The notes: generated from the letters alone by a model not told the origin. Counted from the stretch's first letter, positions 8,902 to 20,770 are shown. The stretch: 64,000 nucleotides of DNA from Pomphorhynchus laevis (GCA_012934845.2 WNNJ02002007.1:29779-93778); one strand, 5' to 3'. A program made the numbers and translations.

Positions 8902-10235
8902 CATTAGAAGATGTACTTAAAAGAAAAGAAAAGGTTGAGATTGGTATTTTAGAACTAATAGAAGAGAAAGTAAGTAAGCTTTTGATTAATAGAGTAAGCA
9001 GCCCCGGAAAATTTTACATGCTACCTAAGATTCATAAGGAAATTATGCCATGCCCAGGTAGACCTATAATATCTAACTGCAATATGCCAACAGAGCTACT
9101 GTCGAAGTACCTACACAAACAACTCAAAGATCTTCTAAAAAACGTGGATTATTTTGTAAACAGCAGCGATGATGTAATATGTAAATTAAGGGCATTAGAG
9201 AACACTTTTAATGCAGAAATGCCTATAATATTAGCAACTCTAGATGTCCAATCTCTATACACATCAATTAATAATGACAACGGTATACGATTAGTTGAAG
9301 CACGAATGTCAAACGCGGATTACCCAAAAGAAAAGATTGCATCGACACTAAACTTACTAAAGATTGTCTTGGAAAATAATATTTTTAAGTTTCAGGAACA
9401 CTTCTTTGAGCAAGTACAAGGAACAACAATGGGAACTGCTGTAGCACCGGTCTATGCAAACCTATATCTAGCAGAAATTGAGGAATCTTTTCTTAAAAAA
9501 CAGCAAATCAAGCCGGTCGTTTGGATAAGATGCATAGATGACATAATGCTTGTGTGGCCTGGTGATAAAGCAAGCCTTGAAGCTATGGTTAGTGCTTTGA
9601 ATAAAGAAAGCGAGCTGAAGTTTACACTACAAATAGATACAAATCACCATCACACAAACTTCTTAGACATTGACATTGAAATAAAGGACGGAAGGATGTA
9701 TACTAAGATATAGAAAGCCAACGTGTGTTCCATCCTATATACGTACACACAGCTCTCACCCAGAAATGGTAAAGAAAAATATTATATATAATGAAGCATT
9801 AAGGGCAAGGAAAATATATTCCACTAATGAGGCCTTCGAACTTGAAATGTGCAATCTTACTTATCACCTACAAAACCGAGGATATGCAAACAGGTTAATA
9901 TATGAGAGTATAAATAGAGCACGAGCACAAAGTAGACAAACACTTCTAAATAAAAAAGAAAAGAGATCCAGAAGCAAATAAAAGTGCTATGTATCCACTA
10001 TGTTCCACCCAGCTCTTAAAACACTTCCGAATGATCTATTGCGAGCTATTAAGGAAGTATCAATAATAAATCCTAATGAAAGCAAAAAACCGGTCACATA
10101 TTTCACAAACTTTAGCAATATTAGGAAATTTATTGTATACTCGGGAATGAGAAAAGAATCTAATAACAAAGAGTACGTTGGAGTCAACCAGTGCAGAAAG
10201 TCACGTTATAAGTGCTGTCTTGAAATCCAAGAAGG
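8902..10235 (+). pseudogene. PLE family P, copy P2: RT and connector
   Basis: The RT runs from ITLEDVLKRKEK through FYMLPKIHKE, LDVQSLYTSIN and GTTMGTAVAPVYAN to RCIDDIMLVWPGD (catalytic DD present at about 9535-9545) and NFLDIDIEIKDG. A 2-base loss at about 9710 gives a stop; the old frame resumes at 9766 (MVKKNIIYNEALRARKIY). A second break occurs near 9960. The connector ends in a Cys-rich stretch (QCRKSRYKCC, about 10180-10215) just before the expected GIY-YIG. The first half of the RT and the N-terminus are absent. Nearly identical to P1, so the two copies share a recent origin. Confidence 0.75.
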
Positions 10236-10242
10236 TCAATAT

Positions 10243-10292
10243 TTTCATAAATGTATGAAAATACATTTATGTATTTTCATACATTTATGAAA
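10243..10292. repeat. Near-perfect palindrome
   Basis: Arms of about 23 bases (TTTCATAAATGTATGAAAAT and its complement) with a spacer of a few bases. It lies where the PLE frame breaks off, so it may mark a fold-back repair event. Confidence 0.75.
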
Positions 10293-10307
10293 ATGTATGA
10301 AATTTAT

Positions 10308-10362
10308 ACTACACCGTCCGTGTTAAATTTTTTCCTAAAAAATTTAACAAGGACGGTGTAGT
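10308..10362. repeat. Second palindrome made from PLE sequence
   Basis: ACTACACCGTCC..GTTAAATTTTTT and CCTAAAAAATTTAAC..GGACGGTGTAGT are inverted copies of one PLE segment. The right arm is the normal PLE sequence (compare about 8430-8455 on the minus strand) and the left arm is an inverted duplicate of it. Confidence 0.75.
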
Positions 10363-10588
10363 AGCGCACTGTATAGAATACCCGTTACATGAGTTCGTTA
10401 CAACAATAATCAGCGCAGATATCAAAGGACACTGTGAACGTACAACAGTAGAAGACTACTGGATAGGACAACTTATGACGGACAAAATGCTAAATGATGA
10501 AAATAAGTATGACTTTTATAAAAGAAAAAACCACCATAAAATCGAGAAGTTCTTGGATATTTATTTGTCAAATATTAAAGCATCTTAA
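10335..10588 (+). pseudogene. PLE family P: end of GIY-YIG domain
   Basis: Plus-strand equivalent of the 8221-8450 minus segment: encodes DGVVAHCIEYPLHEFVTT, then VEDYWIGQLMTDKML, and ends near NHHKIEKFL. The front half of the nuclease (GVVY..YVG) is missing. It is followed by the family terminal repeat. Confidence 0.7.
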
Positions 10589-10645
10589 ATGATCCAACAA
10601 CGCGGGTGTATATCAAATTCGATTTTACCTATATATAGTAGTGCA
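10583..10645 (+). repeat. PLE family P terminal repeat
   Basis: CATCTTAAATGATCCAACAA and following bases recur at 11149-11208 (plus) and about 8000-8070 (minus). In PLEs such repeats are pseudo-LTRs made by partial tandem copies. Confidence 0.65.
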
Positions 10646-10649
10646 CAGA

Positions 10650-11065
10650 TGTGCTGAGTAGACAACGGTCCAGGATTTCTTACGAAATACGGCATTTATA
10701 CTAAATGGTGTTGCTTGATAGACTGGACTCTGATTCACGACTTTTAGTCACCATGTCACTTCTAGACGACCAATGAGTTCCCGGCAACACTCATCAGTAG
10801 AATGAACTACTCACTGGCCGTTTCGGTTGACTGTGTGACATTGTGAATGAATGTGTTTCCATCACTTTGATTAATTGTCTGAGGCTTACGCTCTTAACCA
10901 GATCGAATTGCTGTGCGGACTATCCTTAAACACTAGGCAGAGGTTGTTGCTGAATTGTCGCTGCACTCGTTTGATCCTTAATGGATACGGCAGGTATAGT
11001 AGTAGTGCACGGATGTGCTGAGTAGACGACGGTCCAGGATTTCTTACGAAATACGGAATTTATAC
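10650..11065 (+). repeat. Direct repeats of about 65 bp flanking an interspersed repeat
   Basis: GTAGTGCACAGATGTGCTGA and the following 45 bases at 10650-10710 recur at about 11001-11062 with few changes. Between them, 10752-10855 is copy 2 of the repeat seen on the minus strand at 1360-1465. The layout could be a short element with terminal direct repeats, or a tandem duplication. Confidence 0.5.
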
Positions 11066-11148
11066 TAATATTTAATATTTTAATATTTAATATTAATAAA
11101 TGCTTTAATTTTTTATTCTTAAATGCTTTAATATTTTCAAATATTAAA

Positions 11149-11208
11149 GCATCTTAAAATGATCCAACAACGCGGGTGTAAATCAAATTCGATTTTACCT
11201 ATATATAT
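11149..11208 (+). repeat. PLE family P terminal repeat
   Basis: Second plus-strand copy of the 10583 repeat (GATCCAACAACGCGGGTGTA). No PLE protein follows it. Confidence 0.65.
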
Positions 11209-11469
11209 TGATATTGTTATCCTTAATTTTTGGCAGGAGCTATCCATATGTGAAAATTTAATGAGTGGGTATTGATAGAATAATGTATCTATTTGGATAT
11301 TTTTATACTTTTTTAAATTTGGATATTTTTATAATAAAAAATATTTTTAGTTTTTATTTTTAATTTCAATTTTTTATTTCTTTAGAATGATAAATCAATT
11401 ATTAATAATAATTATAATAACACTTGATTGTATCTGTGAGTTGAAATTTTTCCGGTTGTGGTACGACAT

Positions 11470-11640
11470 TATACTAATAAGCCTGTGTAGGTCTCATCAT
11501 CTCCAGATCCAGACCTACATTTCACGTTTCGACCCTATAAAGCACTGCTAACCTCCTTCCACTGGTGCTGATCGGATTCGAACACGCGACCTCTGTGTCG
11601 CGATTTAGCGTTACATCCACTAGGCTGGCTGCTTCAATGT
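11470..11640 (-). mobile_element. tRNA-derived SINE, copy 1
   Basis: The minus strand starts with a tRNA-like head: an A-box-like CCTAGTGGATG (around 11624-11614), an anticodon-arm-like GCGAC/GTCGC stem and a perfect B box GTTCGAATCC (11583-11574). The body ends with hairpin TGTAGGTCT/AGACCTACA (11519-11486). RNA polymerase III promoter boxes and a short non-coding body define a SINE. The LINE partner cannot be told from the tail. Confidence 0.65.
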
Positions 11641-11736
11641 ATACATATAAAAATGTATATCTATACAAATGTATATCTATACAAATGTATAGATATACAA
11701 ATGTATATATATACAAAAATGTATATCTACAGTACT
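11641..11736. repeat. Palindromic ATGTATA microsatellite
   Basis: Repeats of the type ACAAATGTATATCTAT lie between two SINEs in opposite orientation. Confidence 0.65.
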
Positions 11737-11910
11737 GAAGCAGCCAACCTAGCGGATGTTATGTTGGAAGAGCGATACAGACGTCCTAGAGTTCGAATCC
11801 GATCAGCATCAGTGTACGGAGTAAGCAAATAATAACGTGAAAAATCGTGAAATGTAGGTCTGTATCAGCAGCTGATGAGACGCACCTAGACTGATTCGTA
11901 GCGTCTTGCT
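11737..11910 (+). mobile_element. tRNA-derived SINE, copy 2
   Basis: Plus-strand copy of the same SINE: GAAGCAGCCAACCTAG head, B box GTTCGAATCC at 11791-11800, then GATCAGCATCAGTG and a decayed body with ATGTAGGTCTG. More diverged than copy 1 in the anticodon region. Confidence 0.6.
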
Positions 11911-13455
11911 GCATCAAGAATATAAACAATGAATGTGAGGATAATGTAAATACATATGAGGATACAATTGCAGTACATATGAGGAAAATGCCACAACCAA
12001 AAGAATAACGATTATAATATAATTTAATATTAAATTATATAATTCAATCATGGGTTATTTAGTATATTTCAAAAGTTTATTTAAAAACATTTTGTACGTA
12101 CATTTACAAATGTATTATTCAATTAAAATTAATTTAAAAATCATATTGATCAGATTCGATATCCTAAGCTAATAGAATTATACTTTAACGAATTCTTCAA
12201 ATTTAATTTGTAAAACCTTACACTAGTGAGTGACCAGATTCAGCTTATCAAGCTCCAGGTAGTTATTGTTGATTAACTATCAAGAATTAAAGTAATTCAA
12301 TAATTTAAGCATTTATATTTTGTATATAAAGTGATATTTTAGACATTCAAAACTGTAAAACTGTGTATTTGTAAACTTATTTTGAATTTGACTCAGAAAT
12401 GTCATACTTTAGTAATCGTTGAACTTCCATCTATAAGATGAACTGTCGCTTGGATTATATATAGGTTGATGAATTCAGCTTGTAAATGAATTTAACCTTA
12501 AGTTGAATTCATTCGTTTCGGAAATCGTAAAATTTGTTTGCTAAGCATTGTAACATATCAATATATTCTAATTAATGGATGTATCCAATATTTCAATATA
12601 TTAATCTGTTTTAGTAAAAATAATAACCTAAATAGTCATTAAAAATAGTCATTTTGTAGAAATAACAGATAAATGCAGAGCTTTCCTGTTTCGGTTGTAG
12701 AATAAATTAAATTAAATTATAAAAATATCGTTTTTATGAATTGCTAAAGCTATTAAAAAATGTAAATACAATTTCACTTTGAATAATCAATCTTTTCCTC
12801 TTGCATTTTAAATAGCTGCTATCTATTTCGAGATAAATTTAAATCAACTTTTACTTTACATTCTGCCTATAAAAGTAAAATTTACAGTAATATAGATTTT
12901 CATAATAAAATAATGTTCACAAAGTAATAAGGTTAAAGAACAAATCGCTCCATGTCTGTGAAGTTTTACATTAATATGTGCTTAAGAGAATTTCATTTCA
13001 ATGATGCAAATATTTAAATGATCTTGTCATTTCCCACATGATTTTACACTGTAAACTATTCGGTTGAACATCAACTGGAACGCATAACATGAAAATTACA
13101 TACAATTGGAATTATTTCGTCCTGTGTGTTGAGTGGTATTTAAATGGGAAATGTCAGTCAAGCAAATAAAATAGCTTTTTTTCGGAACGGTAAATATATT
13201 TCAATCAACTTTCAAGGGATCTTTCATTAAATTTATGCTTCCTTGAACTCAATAAATTATAAAATCTGGATATAATATACAATTATATATTATTTTAAAA
13301 CAGGTTTTGACATTGCGCGATTTTGAAAATTCAGACAAATTAAAGCAAAACATTTGATTTTAAAGGTATTCTATTATGTTTGGCGGTGAGTGCTTTATTC
13401 AAAACTAAAGATTTTTTTTTAATTTCAAATGTTTACTTTTTCACCTAAAATTCGA
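11911..13455. other. AT-rich spacer
   Basis: No convincing exon, repeat family or RNA gene seen in about 1.5 kb. Confidence 0.4.
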
Positions 13456-13461
13456 TAATTA

Positions 13462-13524
13462 TGGTTTAGTGGCACATTACTAGACCGAAGTTTACCTATT
13501 TTGAAGATATGACGAGTTCGATCC
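13462..13524 (+). repeat. tRNA-like (possible SINE head)
   Basis: A-box-like TGGTTTAGTGG (13462-13472) and a B box GAGTTCGATCC (13514-13524), about 42 bases apart as in tRNA genes. The acceptor stem does not pair, so it is a decayed tRNA gene or SINE head rather than a working tRNA. Confidence 0.35.
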
Positions 13525-13734
13525 TGATGTGTAAAGTTCAATTTTCAATTAAATAGATCAGTAAACAGATTTAACAAATTTTGTAATTTATAAACAATAT
13601 TTAAATAAATTATAAATATTAAATATAGAAAATACTTAAATTTTAAGATTTTCTACAATTCAGGTATTTTATGTGATCTTTATAAATATCTGGATGATTT
13701 GTAAATGCTAAGATTTGTTATAATTTACTTTGAA

Positions 13735-14120
13735 GTCATCAGAAGGAACTGCTATGTAATCATGTTTCGGCCCCTATTCCTCGACTCAACATAGTAGTCG
13801 GGCCAAATACGCGCTAATTACGTATTTCCTATGATGAAATTCGATTATCTGAAATTTGATGAAATTTTTTCAAAATGAAATTTGATAGTACAATATCATT
13901 ACATATTATAGCAATTCTTAAAATTTCATTATTTAATGTATTATATTTTATATTATATGGTATGCATGAATGCTCATGCAAAAATATGTTTCTTGTAAAT
14001 TTAAATATGTCATCTTTACGATATAAATTAATAGTAGTTTTAGTTAATGTTAATTTAATGTTCATATCTAGATATACACCTTCTTTATCATTAATATTGG
14101 TTTTATTAATTTTATTTTAA
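13735..14120 (-). pseudogene. PLE family N, copy N3
   Basis: The minus frame at 14065-13829 repeats the thumb sequence MNIKLTLTKTTINLYRKDD of N1 but leaves it after CNDI. The 3' fold follows at 13735-13835 in a variant form: its small hairpin reads TACG/CGTA where N1 has TACA/TGTA, a paired change. Strongly shortened. Confidence 0.65.
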
Positions 14121-15505
14121 AATTACCAAATTTTAAAATAAAATAAATTTTTCGGTATAATTCAAAATAATAAAAATTATTATGACAATTATTCAAAATA
14201 AATTGTCACTTTTAAACCAGTGACAATTAAATTCACTTTAGAATTTATCAAGTATATTATATGTACTATCAGTTTTCCTGTTCCATTTCTGGAGTTTATT
14301 CTCATTTTACTGTTTTTCTAACTGTGCTAGTTCAATCAAGCGAAATAATTTATTTCGTATTTCGATGATCCTTCTCAATAAAATAGAAAGATCAATTTTT
14401 ATTAATCATAAATTACTAGTTTATCTGGATTAGTTGACTATGGTATGGACTGCAAATTAGTTTATAAATAATCATTTTTAATATTTGATGCAACTGATCC
14501 TTACGTTTACGAATCCGTACTAGTTCCCGCAGCTTTCATTTTCCTGTCACTGATCGAAATTGATACTCTAGCAAATTATCAGTGATCCGCTGATCATTAC
14601 ATCCAGCACCATTTTGTGATTGCACACTATTTCTATGCTAATTTGTCATGAAGTTAATGAAGTTAAATGATTAAAAAATTAGAATAAGTCCAAAACTGCA
14701 AAAGTAATAATATCTTATTAAATTATTATTAATAATAAATTATATAAATTTAAGCCAATCTAACATTTTTAATTATTAAATTTTATCTAATCACAAAGTC
14801 ACTACAGTCAGGACGACGACCACACGCATCATTCATTGCTACGCCTGAAATAATCATGCAGGTTTGATAATGGCTCTCGCAGTGATCAATATTACCTAGC
14901 ATGAACAAACTGTCTTACACCCAACGTCAAAATAAGCAACGTGATGCCAAGAATGTCGAAACGAACTCCTCAACAATACATGCTGGTCTTGATGCACGAA
15001 ATGCCAATCCTGATATCAATATTGTTTAATCGTAATGCATATATTACAATTGATATTGAAAGCTCTCAGCTACAAGTTAGTGCTCATCATTCTATGCGAA
15101 ACTAGCTTACTGACAGGAATACGAATCTAATTTATAATTAAAAACAGTTTATTTCAATAATTTTTTCAAATAACACGGAAACTCATGGAAGAGGTCAATT
15201 ATAACATCAACAATATTGGGTCGACAATATTAAACCGATATAATATGTATTATGTACGTGTAAATAATAAAAATCATAATATGATTAATATATGATTACA
15301 TTTGATGGATGCCAAAATTGATGTTTAGGAAATACTTCAAGAATGAAGATGCATGCACTCTTCGTAAACTACCTTTCTTGTATAGCGTACGAGAACTGAG
15401 GAACAATCTAAATATTAAAGTTAATTTCTATTCCATTAGTTTAAACAGCAATGAATTAATTAAATTAATTTGTATTTTACTTTTTTTTCTTATTTTGATG
15501 TATTT
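14120..15505. other. Spacer with one short open frame
   Basis: Mostly AT-rich with no recognised gene. A 42-codon plus-strand frame at 14901-15029 (MNKLSYTQRQNKQRDAK onward, rich in N, Q, D) stands out in composition but has no recognised family, splice signal or partner. Confidence 0.35.
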
Positions 15506-15509
15506 CTAG

Positions 15510-15860
15510 CTAACAACTTAAAGCAACTTAAACAGTTCAATATTAATGTATGTTATATTTTGCATATATCTTGGTTGCCTGGTAGCCTTAGCTTTCGTTT
15601 TCGTGTGGTGTGCGACCAAACAATTCGTTATATGTGTAGCGCTTCCACGACTTCGACGATATAAGGAAAATATTCTTAAACAAGATATTCAGAGCCGAAA
15701 AGAACGTTTAGAAGAAAGTTTAGCACTGCCTCTGCAACTTGAAGATTCCAATGCATATTTGATAGACTGTAAACAAGAAGTAATGTAGATAATTTCATAA
15801 TGGTGTCTTCGAATAAAAATCAATTGTTTTACACACAGATACCTTAAGAATAAATATATT
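15510..15860 (+). CDS. Candidate terminal exon of a small single-pass membrane protein gene
   Basis: A strong 3' splice-site look-alike (T-rich tract then TTTCTAG) ends at 15509. An ATG at 15546 opens 80 codons to TAG at 15786-15788. The product starts MYVIFCIYLGCLVALAFVFV, one hydrophobic helix, followed by a basic patch (RLRRYK) and a charged, helical tail rich in E, Q and K. A poly(A) signal AATAAA is at 15849-15854. It lies outside any retroelement, and its layout resembles small integral membrane proteins of host genomes. I do not recognise the family. Upstream exons were not identified, and a chance frame cannot be excluded. Confidence 0.4.
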
Positions 15861-17260
15861 AATGCCAGTTATCGTTGAACAGTTTATTTCAGTTTAATGA
15901 TCGATAAGAATTTTAAAATTGTATTTTTTATATTCCATCTTTTGTCAACAATGAATAATCAAATCGATTGGATTAACAACAAGATTAAGTTTTAAGTTTC
16001 GACAATTGAAAATTTTAATGCAAATTAACTTTCAATCAATTAATTAACTTTCAATTAACTTCAGGGCGTTTTAAAGTAATTTAAACATCGATAGCATATC
16101 AGCTTTATGTTGGAATTTCCATTTGGTTAACTAAGAGTTAGTGTTGAGCATCATACGATCAGGATATATTCGATTTTTTCATTTTCATGCTAAAAAGTAA
16201 TTTTTATATGATTTGCTCTAAATAATTATGTCAATTATTTTTCTTTATTTATCCCAATAGTTCCTAAACTATTGCATTTTTTGAAGTTTTTTATAACAAT
16301 TTCATAAATCAATTAGATCAGTTAGCGGAAAAGAAAATTCCGATATGCGCAATTAATTATTTAAACGATATGTAGCAGAAAGGATCCTTGTGTAGTCCTT
16401 TATAGAGGGACTAAAAACCTTTCTACAAAATAGAAAATCTTTTAAATAAATAGTGTAAATTATTAAAACCTAACTTTAACTGCTTTCCCGAATTTAATTG
16501 AAATTATTAACCACTTTATATTATCAATCAACTTTCAATAAGAAATTGACATTTTAATTAACAATATGTAATAATATATAATATAATATTATATCTTATA
16601 TTAATATTATATTATTATAATTCTAATTACTATCTTATAATTAGAGTTTCGACTATAAAAACCAAAGCAGTTTTTAAATCAATACAACCTCTACGTCCTA
16701 TTTTTACAATGAACAATTTGAAGCAAAATGACATTTAAAGTCATTTTGAAAAAGAAAAAGTCCAAATATCAAAACAGCATTTATTCTTTGTCAGATAATA
16801 AAAAATATAAATTAAGCGAATGACAGTTTAACGGATTAGTCAATCCCCCCAAACTGCTGATCACTTATTCTTGTGCGATTTCGATATAATGATGACTAAA
16901 TTCAAAATATTTAAATGAAGTAATATATTTATAAAAAGCAAAATGTTTAAAATACGTATATATCAAGTAATTTATAAATCGTTGATAGAGTAGAGAACAT
17001 TACAATGATAGTATGAAAATAATTATAAAAATTGGTAATTTACTAACAATTTAAAAGTAATTCACATTTAAAAAACAAATAATTATTGTTAGCATGTTAT
17101 TAAAGCATGTTAATTAAAGCAAGTTATTCAAAAAAATGCTTGTAGAAGAAAATAAATGTTTTCTGTCTAATTTCTCGATAAGCTCAAACGCATAACAAGA
17201 TATTTAGTTTGACATGAGTAAAAAGTGTTTATAAGTTATTTCCTAAACAAATCAGTTCTT
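15861..17260. other. AT-rich spacer
   Basis: Nothing recognised; 16560-16650 is an A/T-only palindromic tract. Confidence 0.4.
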
Positions 17261-17354
17261 TAATTTTATTGAAGAACTTGGTTACTGAAAATAGTAAAAT
17301 AGCGTTACTGAGTGTACGAAATGAGTCTATAAATTTTATACAATTTACTCCTCG

Positions 17355-17525
17355 CCCAGAGGGAGCTAATTCCAGGCGAGTCGGGCTGCGACGAGGAAGG
17401 ATTGAAGATCGTTGTTGTTGGAGTAATTGGGAACGTAGAGTAAGAGGGAATGACGGGAACGAAACGATAGAGAGGTGGGACGAGTTTCGTCCAAGAAATG
17501 AAGGTTGATGAACGGTGAGAAGCCG
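17355..17525 (-). pseudogene. LINE subfamily B, 3' ORF2 scrap
   Basis: The minus strand aligns with 41880-42000 (end of ORF2 encoding the YSTFPI/ LLHVPNYSN region). Short, frame broken, and without the 3' hairpin. Confidence 0.55.
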
Positions 17526-17624
17526 ATAATAAATAATTATAAATATTAAACAATTGATATATAAGATTTTATAAAATTTATATCAAGTTAAAATTTAAAA
17601 TTGAAATTTAAAATAAAAGTCAAA

Positions 17625-18060
17625 TCTCATGAATTGACTAATAAATAACAGACGATGTACAAGAATAAGGATTACAGGTAATCAGAAGGAACTGCTATGT
17701 AATCATGTTTTGGCCCCTATTCCTCGAATCAACTACGGGCCAAATACGCGCTAATTACGTATTTCCTATGATGAAATTCGATTATCTTAAATTTGATGAA
17801 ATTTTTTCAAAATGAAATTTGATAGTAGAATATCATCGCATATTATAGCAATTCCTAAAATTTCATTATTTAATGTATTGTATTTTATATTATATGGCAT
17901 GCATGAATGCTCATGCAAAAATATGTTTCTTGTAAATTTAAATATGTCATCTTTACGATATAAATTAATAGTAGTTTTAATTAATGTTAATTTAATGTTC
18001 ATATCTAGATATACACCTTCTTTATCATTAATATTAGTTTTATTAAGAATAAGGCTACCT
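17625..18060 (-). pseudogene. PLE family N, copy N4
   Basis: The thumb frame (18002-17787, MNIKLTLIKTTINLYRKDD) is followed by a damaged 3' fold at 17670-17775, in which the CTATGT half of the pseudoknot is deleted. Subfamily variant as N3. It follows N5 head to tail on the minus strand. Confidence 0.65.
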
Positions 18061-18065
18061 GAGAT

Positions 18066-18970
18066 TTGATTATATAGTATCTTATTCTAATACAAAGAAA
18101 ATTATTTATTATTTATCCATAAATATTTTTGGCTTAATGGTTTAAATTTATTTTTAATAATATTTTGTTAATTTATATTTAGTTTCTGTTTGATGATATT
18201 TGGTGATTTGATTTTAACAGTAACCCAGTTTAAAATATTTATCTATTAAATTATTTAAATGAATTTGAAGAAAACCAATATCGTTACAAATTGTTGCAAT
18301 TCTTAAAACTTCGTTATTCAATGTATAATATTTTATATTATATGGTATGCATGAATGCTCATGCAAAAATATGTTTGTAAATTTAAATATATCATCTTTA
18401 CGATATAAATTAAAAGTAGTTTTAGTTAATGTTAATTTAATGTTCATATCTAGATATACACCTTCTTTATCATTAATATTGGTTGTATTAGGAATGAGGC
18501 TACTTGGATAAATTAGAAATTTATCTTGAAATTACTTTAAATTACGATAAATTTGTTCGCTTATTGAATAAAAATTGCTAGAATTAAATACACATACATC
18601 ATCAATATATCGAAACATATTTTATATATTTATAACTTTATATATTTTGAACTTCATATCTTTATATAATTTAGATTTATTTTTTAAACAGCTATGAACA
18701 AATTCATATTCTATAAAGCTTAAAAACAAGTCAGCTATAATTGGGCTACTATTACCACCCATTGGAACACCTTTTACTTGTCTAAATATAGATGTCCCTA
18801 CTTTTAAATAATTTTGATTTATCAAAATATTTAAGGATTCTATTAATTCAATTTTATCCATATATTTATATTTACTTGATGGTTTAATTTTTGTTAGATA
18901 GGCGTTATAGTTATTATAACATATATATTTTGTTCGAAAATTTTTAATATATCAAATATATAAAGAATAT
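18066..18970 (-). pseudogene. PLE family N, copy N5: RT and thumb
   Basis: The frame at 18861-18622 encodes MDKIELIESLNILINQNYLK and then the PLE RT motif KGVPMGGNSSPIIADLFLSF. The catalytic region lies around 18610, where the reading frame breaks. The thumb frame is at 18447-18214. The N-terminal nuclease is absent and the 3' fold is missing at its junction with N4. Confidence 0.65.
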
Positions 18971-19059
18971 GTTTATATTATAAATTATATATGCAATATA
19001 TAATATATAATATTGATGATAAAAAATGAAAATCTATATTTAAACAAAAAATGTTTACC

Positions 19060-20105
19060 AATAAAGTAGTGCTATTATAGATGACTTATTTTTAAGCTTT
19101 ACAGAATATGAATTTGTTCAAAACCGTTTAAAAAATAAATCTAAATTATATAAAGATATGAAGTATAAGTTTTCAATGTATTGATAATATATGTATATTT
19201 AACTCTAATATTTTTTATTCAATAAGCGAACAAATTTATCCAGGTAGTCTCATTCTTAATAAAACCAATGTTAATAATAAGACAGGTGTATATCTAGATA
19301 TGAACATTAAATTAACATCAATTAAAAATACTTTTAATTTCATTCGTAAAGATGACATATTTAAATTTATAAGAAACATATTATTGCATAAGCATTCATG
19401 CATACCATATAATATAAAATATAATACATTAAATAAGGAAATATAAGAATTGCAACAATATGTAACGGTACAGTTTTTTTCAAAATCATTTAAATAATTT
19501 AATAGATGCATATTTTAAACTAGGTTACTATAAAAATACCATCAAACAGAAAATAGTAAAATATATAAATCAACACAATAATATTAAAAATAAATTTAAA
19601 ATCATTAGCGGAAAATTTTTATGGATGGATAATAAATAATATACTTTGTATTTAGAATAAGGATACTATATAATCAAATTTAATCAGAGGAAATACGTCT
19701 GTATTTGGCCCTACTGCAATGTTGGGTAGAGGAGATAGGAACCGAAAACTAAGAATATAGCAGTTCTTCCTGATGATCTCTAATCATTATTCTGATAAGA
19801 AAACTCCATATTTCATATCTTGGGAAAAATCTTTAAATAAAGTGCATAATCCTTATTCTGATACATCGTCTGTTATTTATTAGTCAATTCATAAAAATGA
19901 CGTTTATTTTAAATTTTAATTTTTTATTTTAACTTGATATAAATTATAAAAAATCTAAAATCTATTCGTTTGATCCGCTGCGCAATGTAAAAAATCTTAT
20001 AACAATTATTTATTTTATTATTTAATTATAAAATTTTGATAAAGAATTATGTTTTGCTTATTTTATTACATACGTAAACTCAGTCAGTTGATTCGATTTA
20101 TACAT
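19060..20105 (+). pseudogene. PLE family N, copy N6
   Basis: A plus-strand copy starting inside the RT (LFLSFTEYEFVQN-like text at 19085), then the catalytic area (about 19170-19200, frame lost), thumb (19295-19640, ending FLWMDNK) and a degraded 3' fold (19680-19790: TACGTC..GTA hairpin and GGCCC kept, the GGGGCC partner eroded to GGAACC). It ends near 20080-20105 with ACTCAGTCAGTTGATT, the family terminus. Confidence 0.65.
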
Positions 20106-20109
20106 TAAA

Positions 20110-20770
20110 TGTTTTAGACGGTAGGAGAAGCTCAATTGTAAAGTTCAATTGAGAAGCTCAATTTAATTGCAAATTGTTTTAATAAAAATAGAAAACATTT
20201 ACCTAAACATTATAATCTGCTATTATTTAGTCTTAGTGTTAAACCTGAACATGTACGAAACATTGTAAACGCTATATTATTTGTAGAAATATTAGTTACC
20301 GACATTGAATGTGTAATATTTCTAGTATTTTTCGATCCTGTCAATTTGTTTCTATTAATAAACCATGGGTGCTATTATAATCAATTTTGTGGTCTAGACT
20401 TATATTTCGGTAAGAAATAACTTATGTATATTTTAAATTGATTTTAAGTTGTTTTATTTTGGTCTCTAGATATTCGCCTATAAATACTATTTTATAGGTA
20501 AAAACAATAAATGTTATAAAGAATCCCTTCACTATAATATTTTGGCAATTTCTTTAACACGTTTTGTTGAGATTGGCCTATTTGACCATTTGCATGTTAG
20601 ATCTTTTTCTGTTGTGAAGATGTGAGCTAGTGAAATATAAAAAAATTTCGTGTTTTATTGAACTGATTTAACATCCCATATAATTTATATAAATTTAATA
20701 TAAATTTGAATTTAATATAAAAATATTAAATTAATATTAGATTAAATTAATATAACGATTTAATATAATG
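20110..20770. other. AT-rich spacer
   Basis: No feature recognised. Confidence 0.4.

Noticed and set aside
10752-10855. CTGATGAG with nearby CGAAAC on the minus strand of the interspersed repeat
   Set aside because: CGAAAC precedes CTGATGAG, and the base after the short putative stem III would be G at the cleavage position, which hammerheads do not allow.
11486-11545. GTCGAAAC and TGATGAG words in the SINE body, suggesting a hammerhead
   Set aside because: On the minus strand GAAAC comes before TGATGAG and the stems needed for a permuted hammerhead do not pair. The TGATGAG lies in the loop of the TGTAGGTCT/AGACCTACA hairpin.
13462-13524. Functional tRNA gene
   Set aside because: A and B boxes are present, but the acceptor and D stems do not pair.
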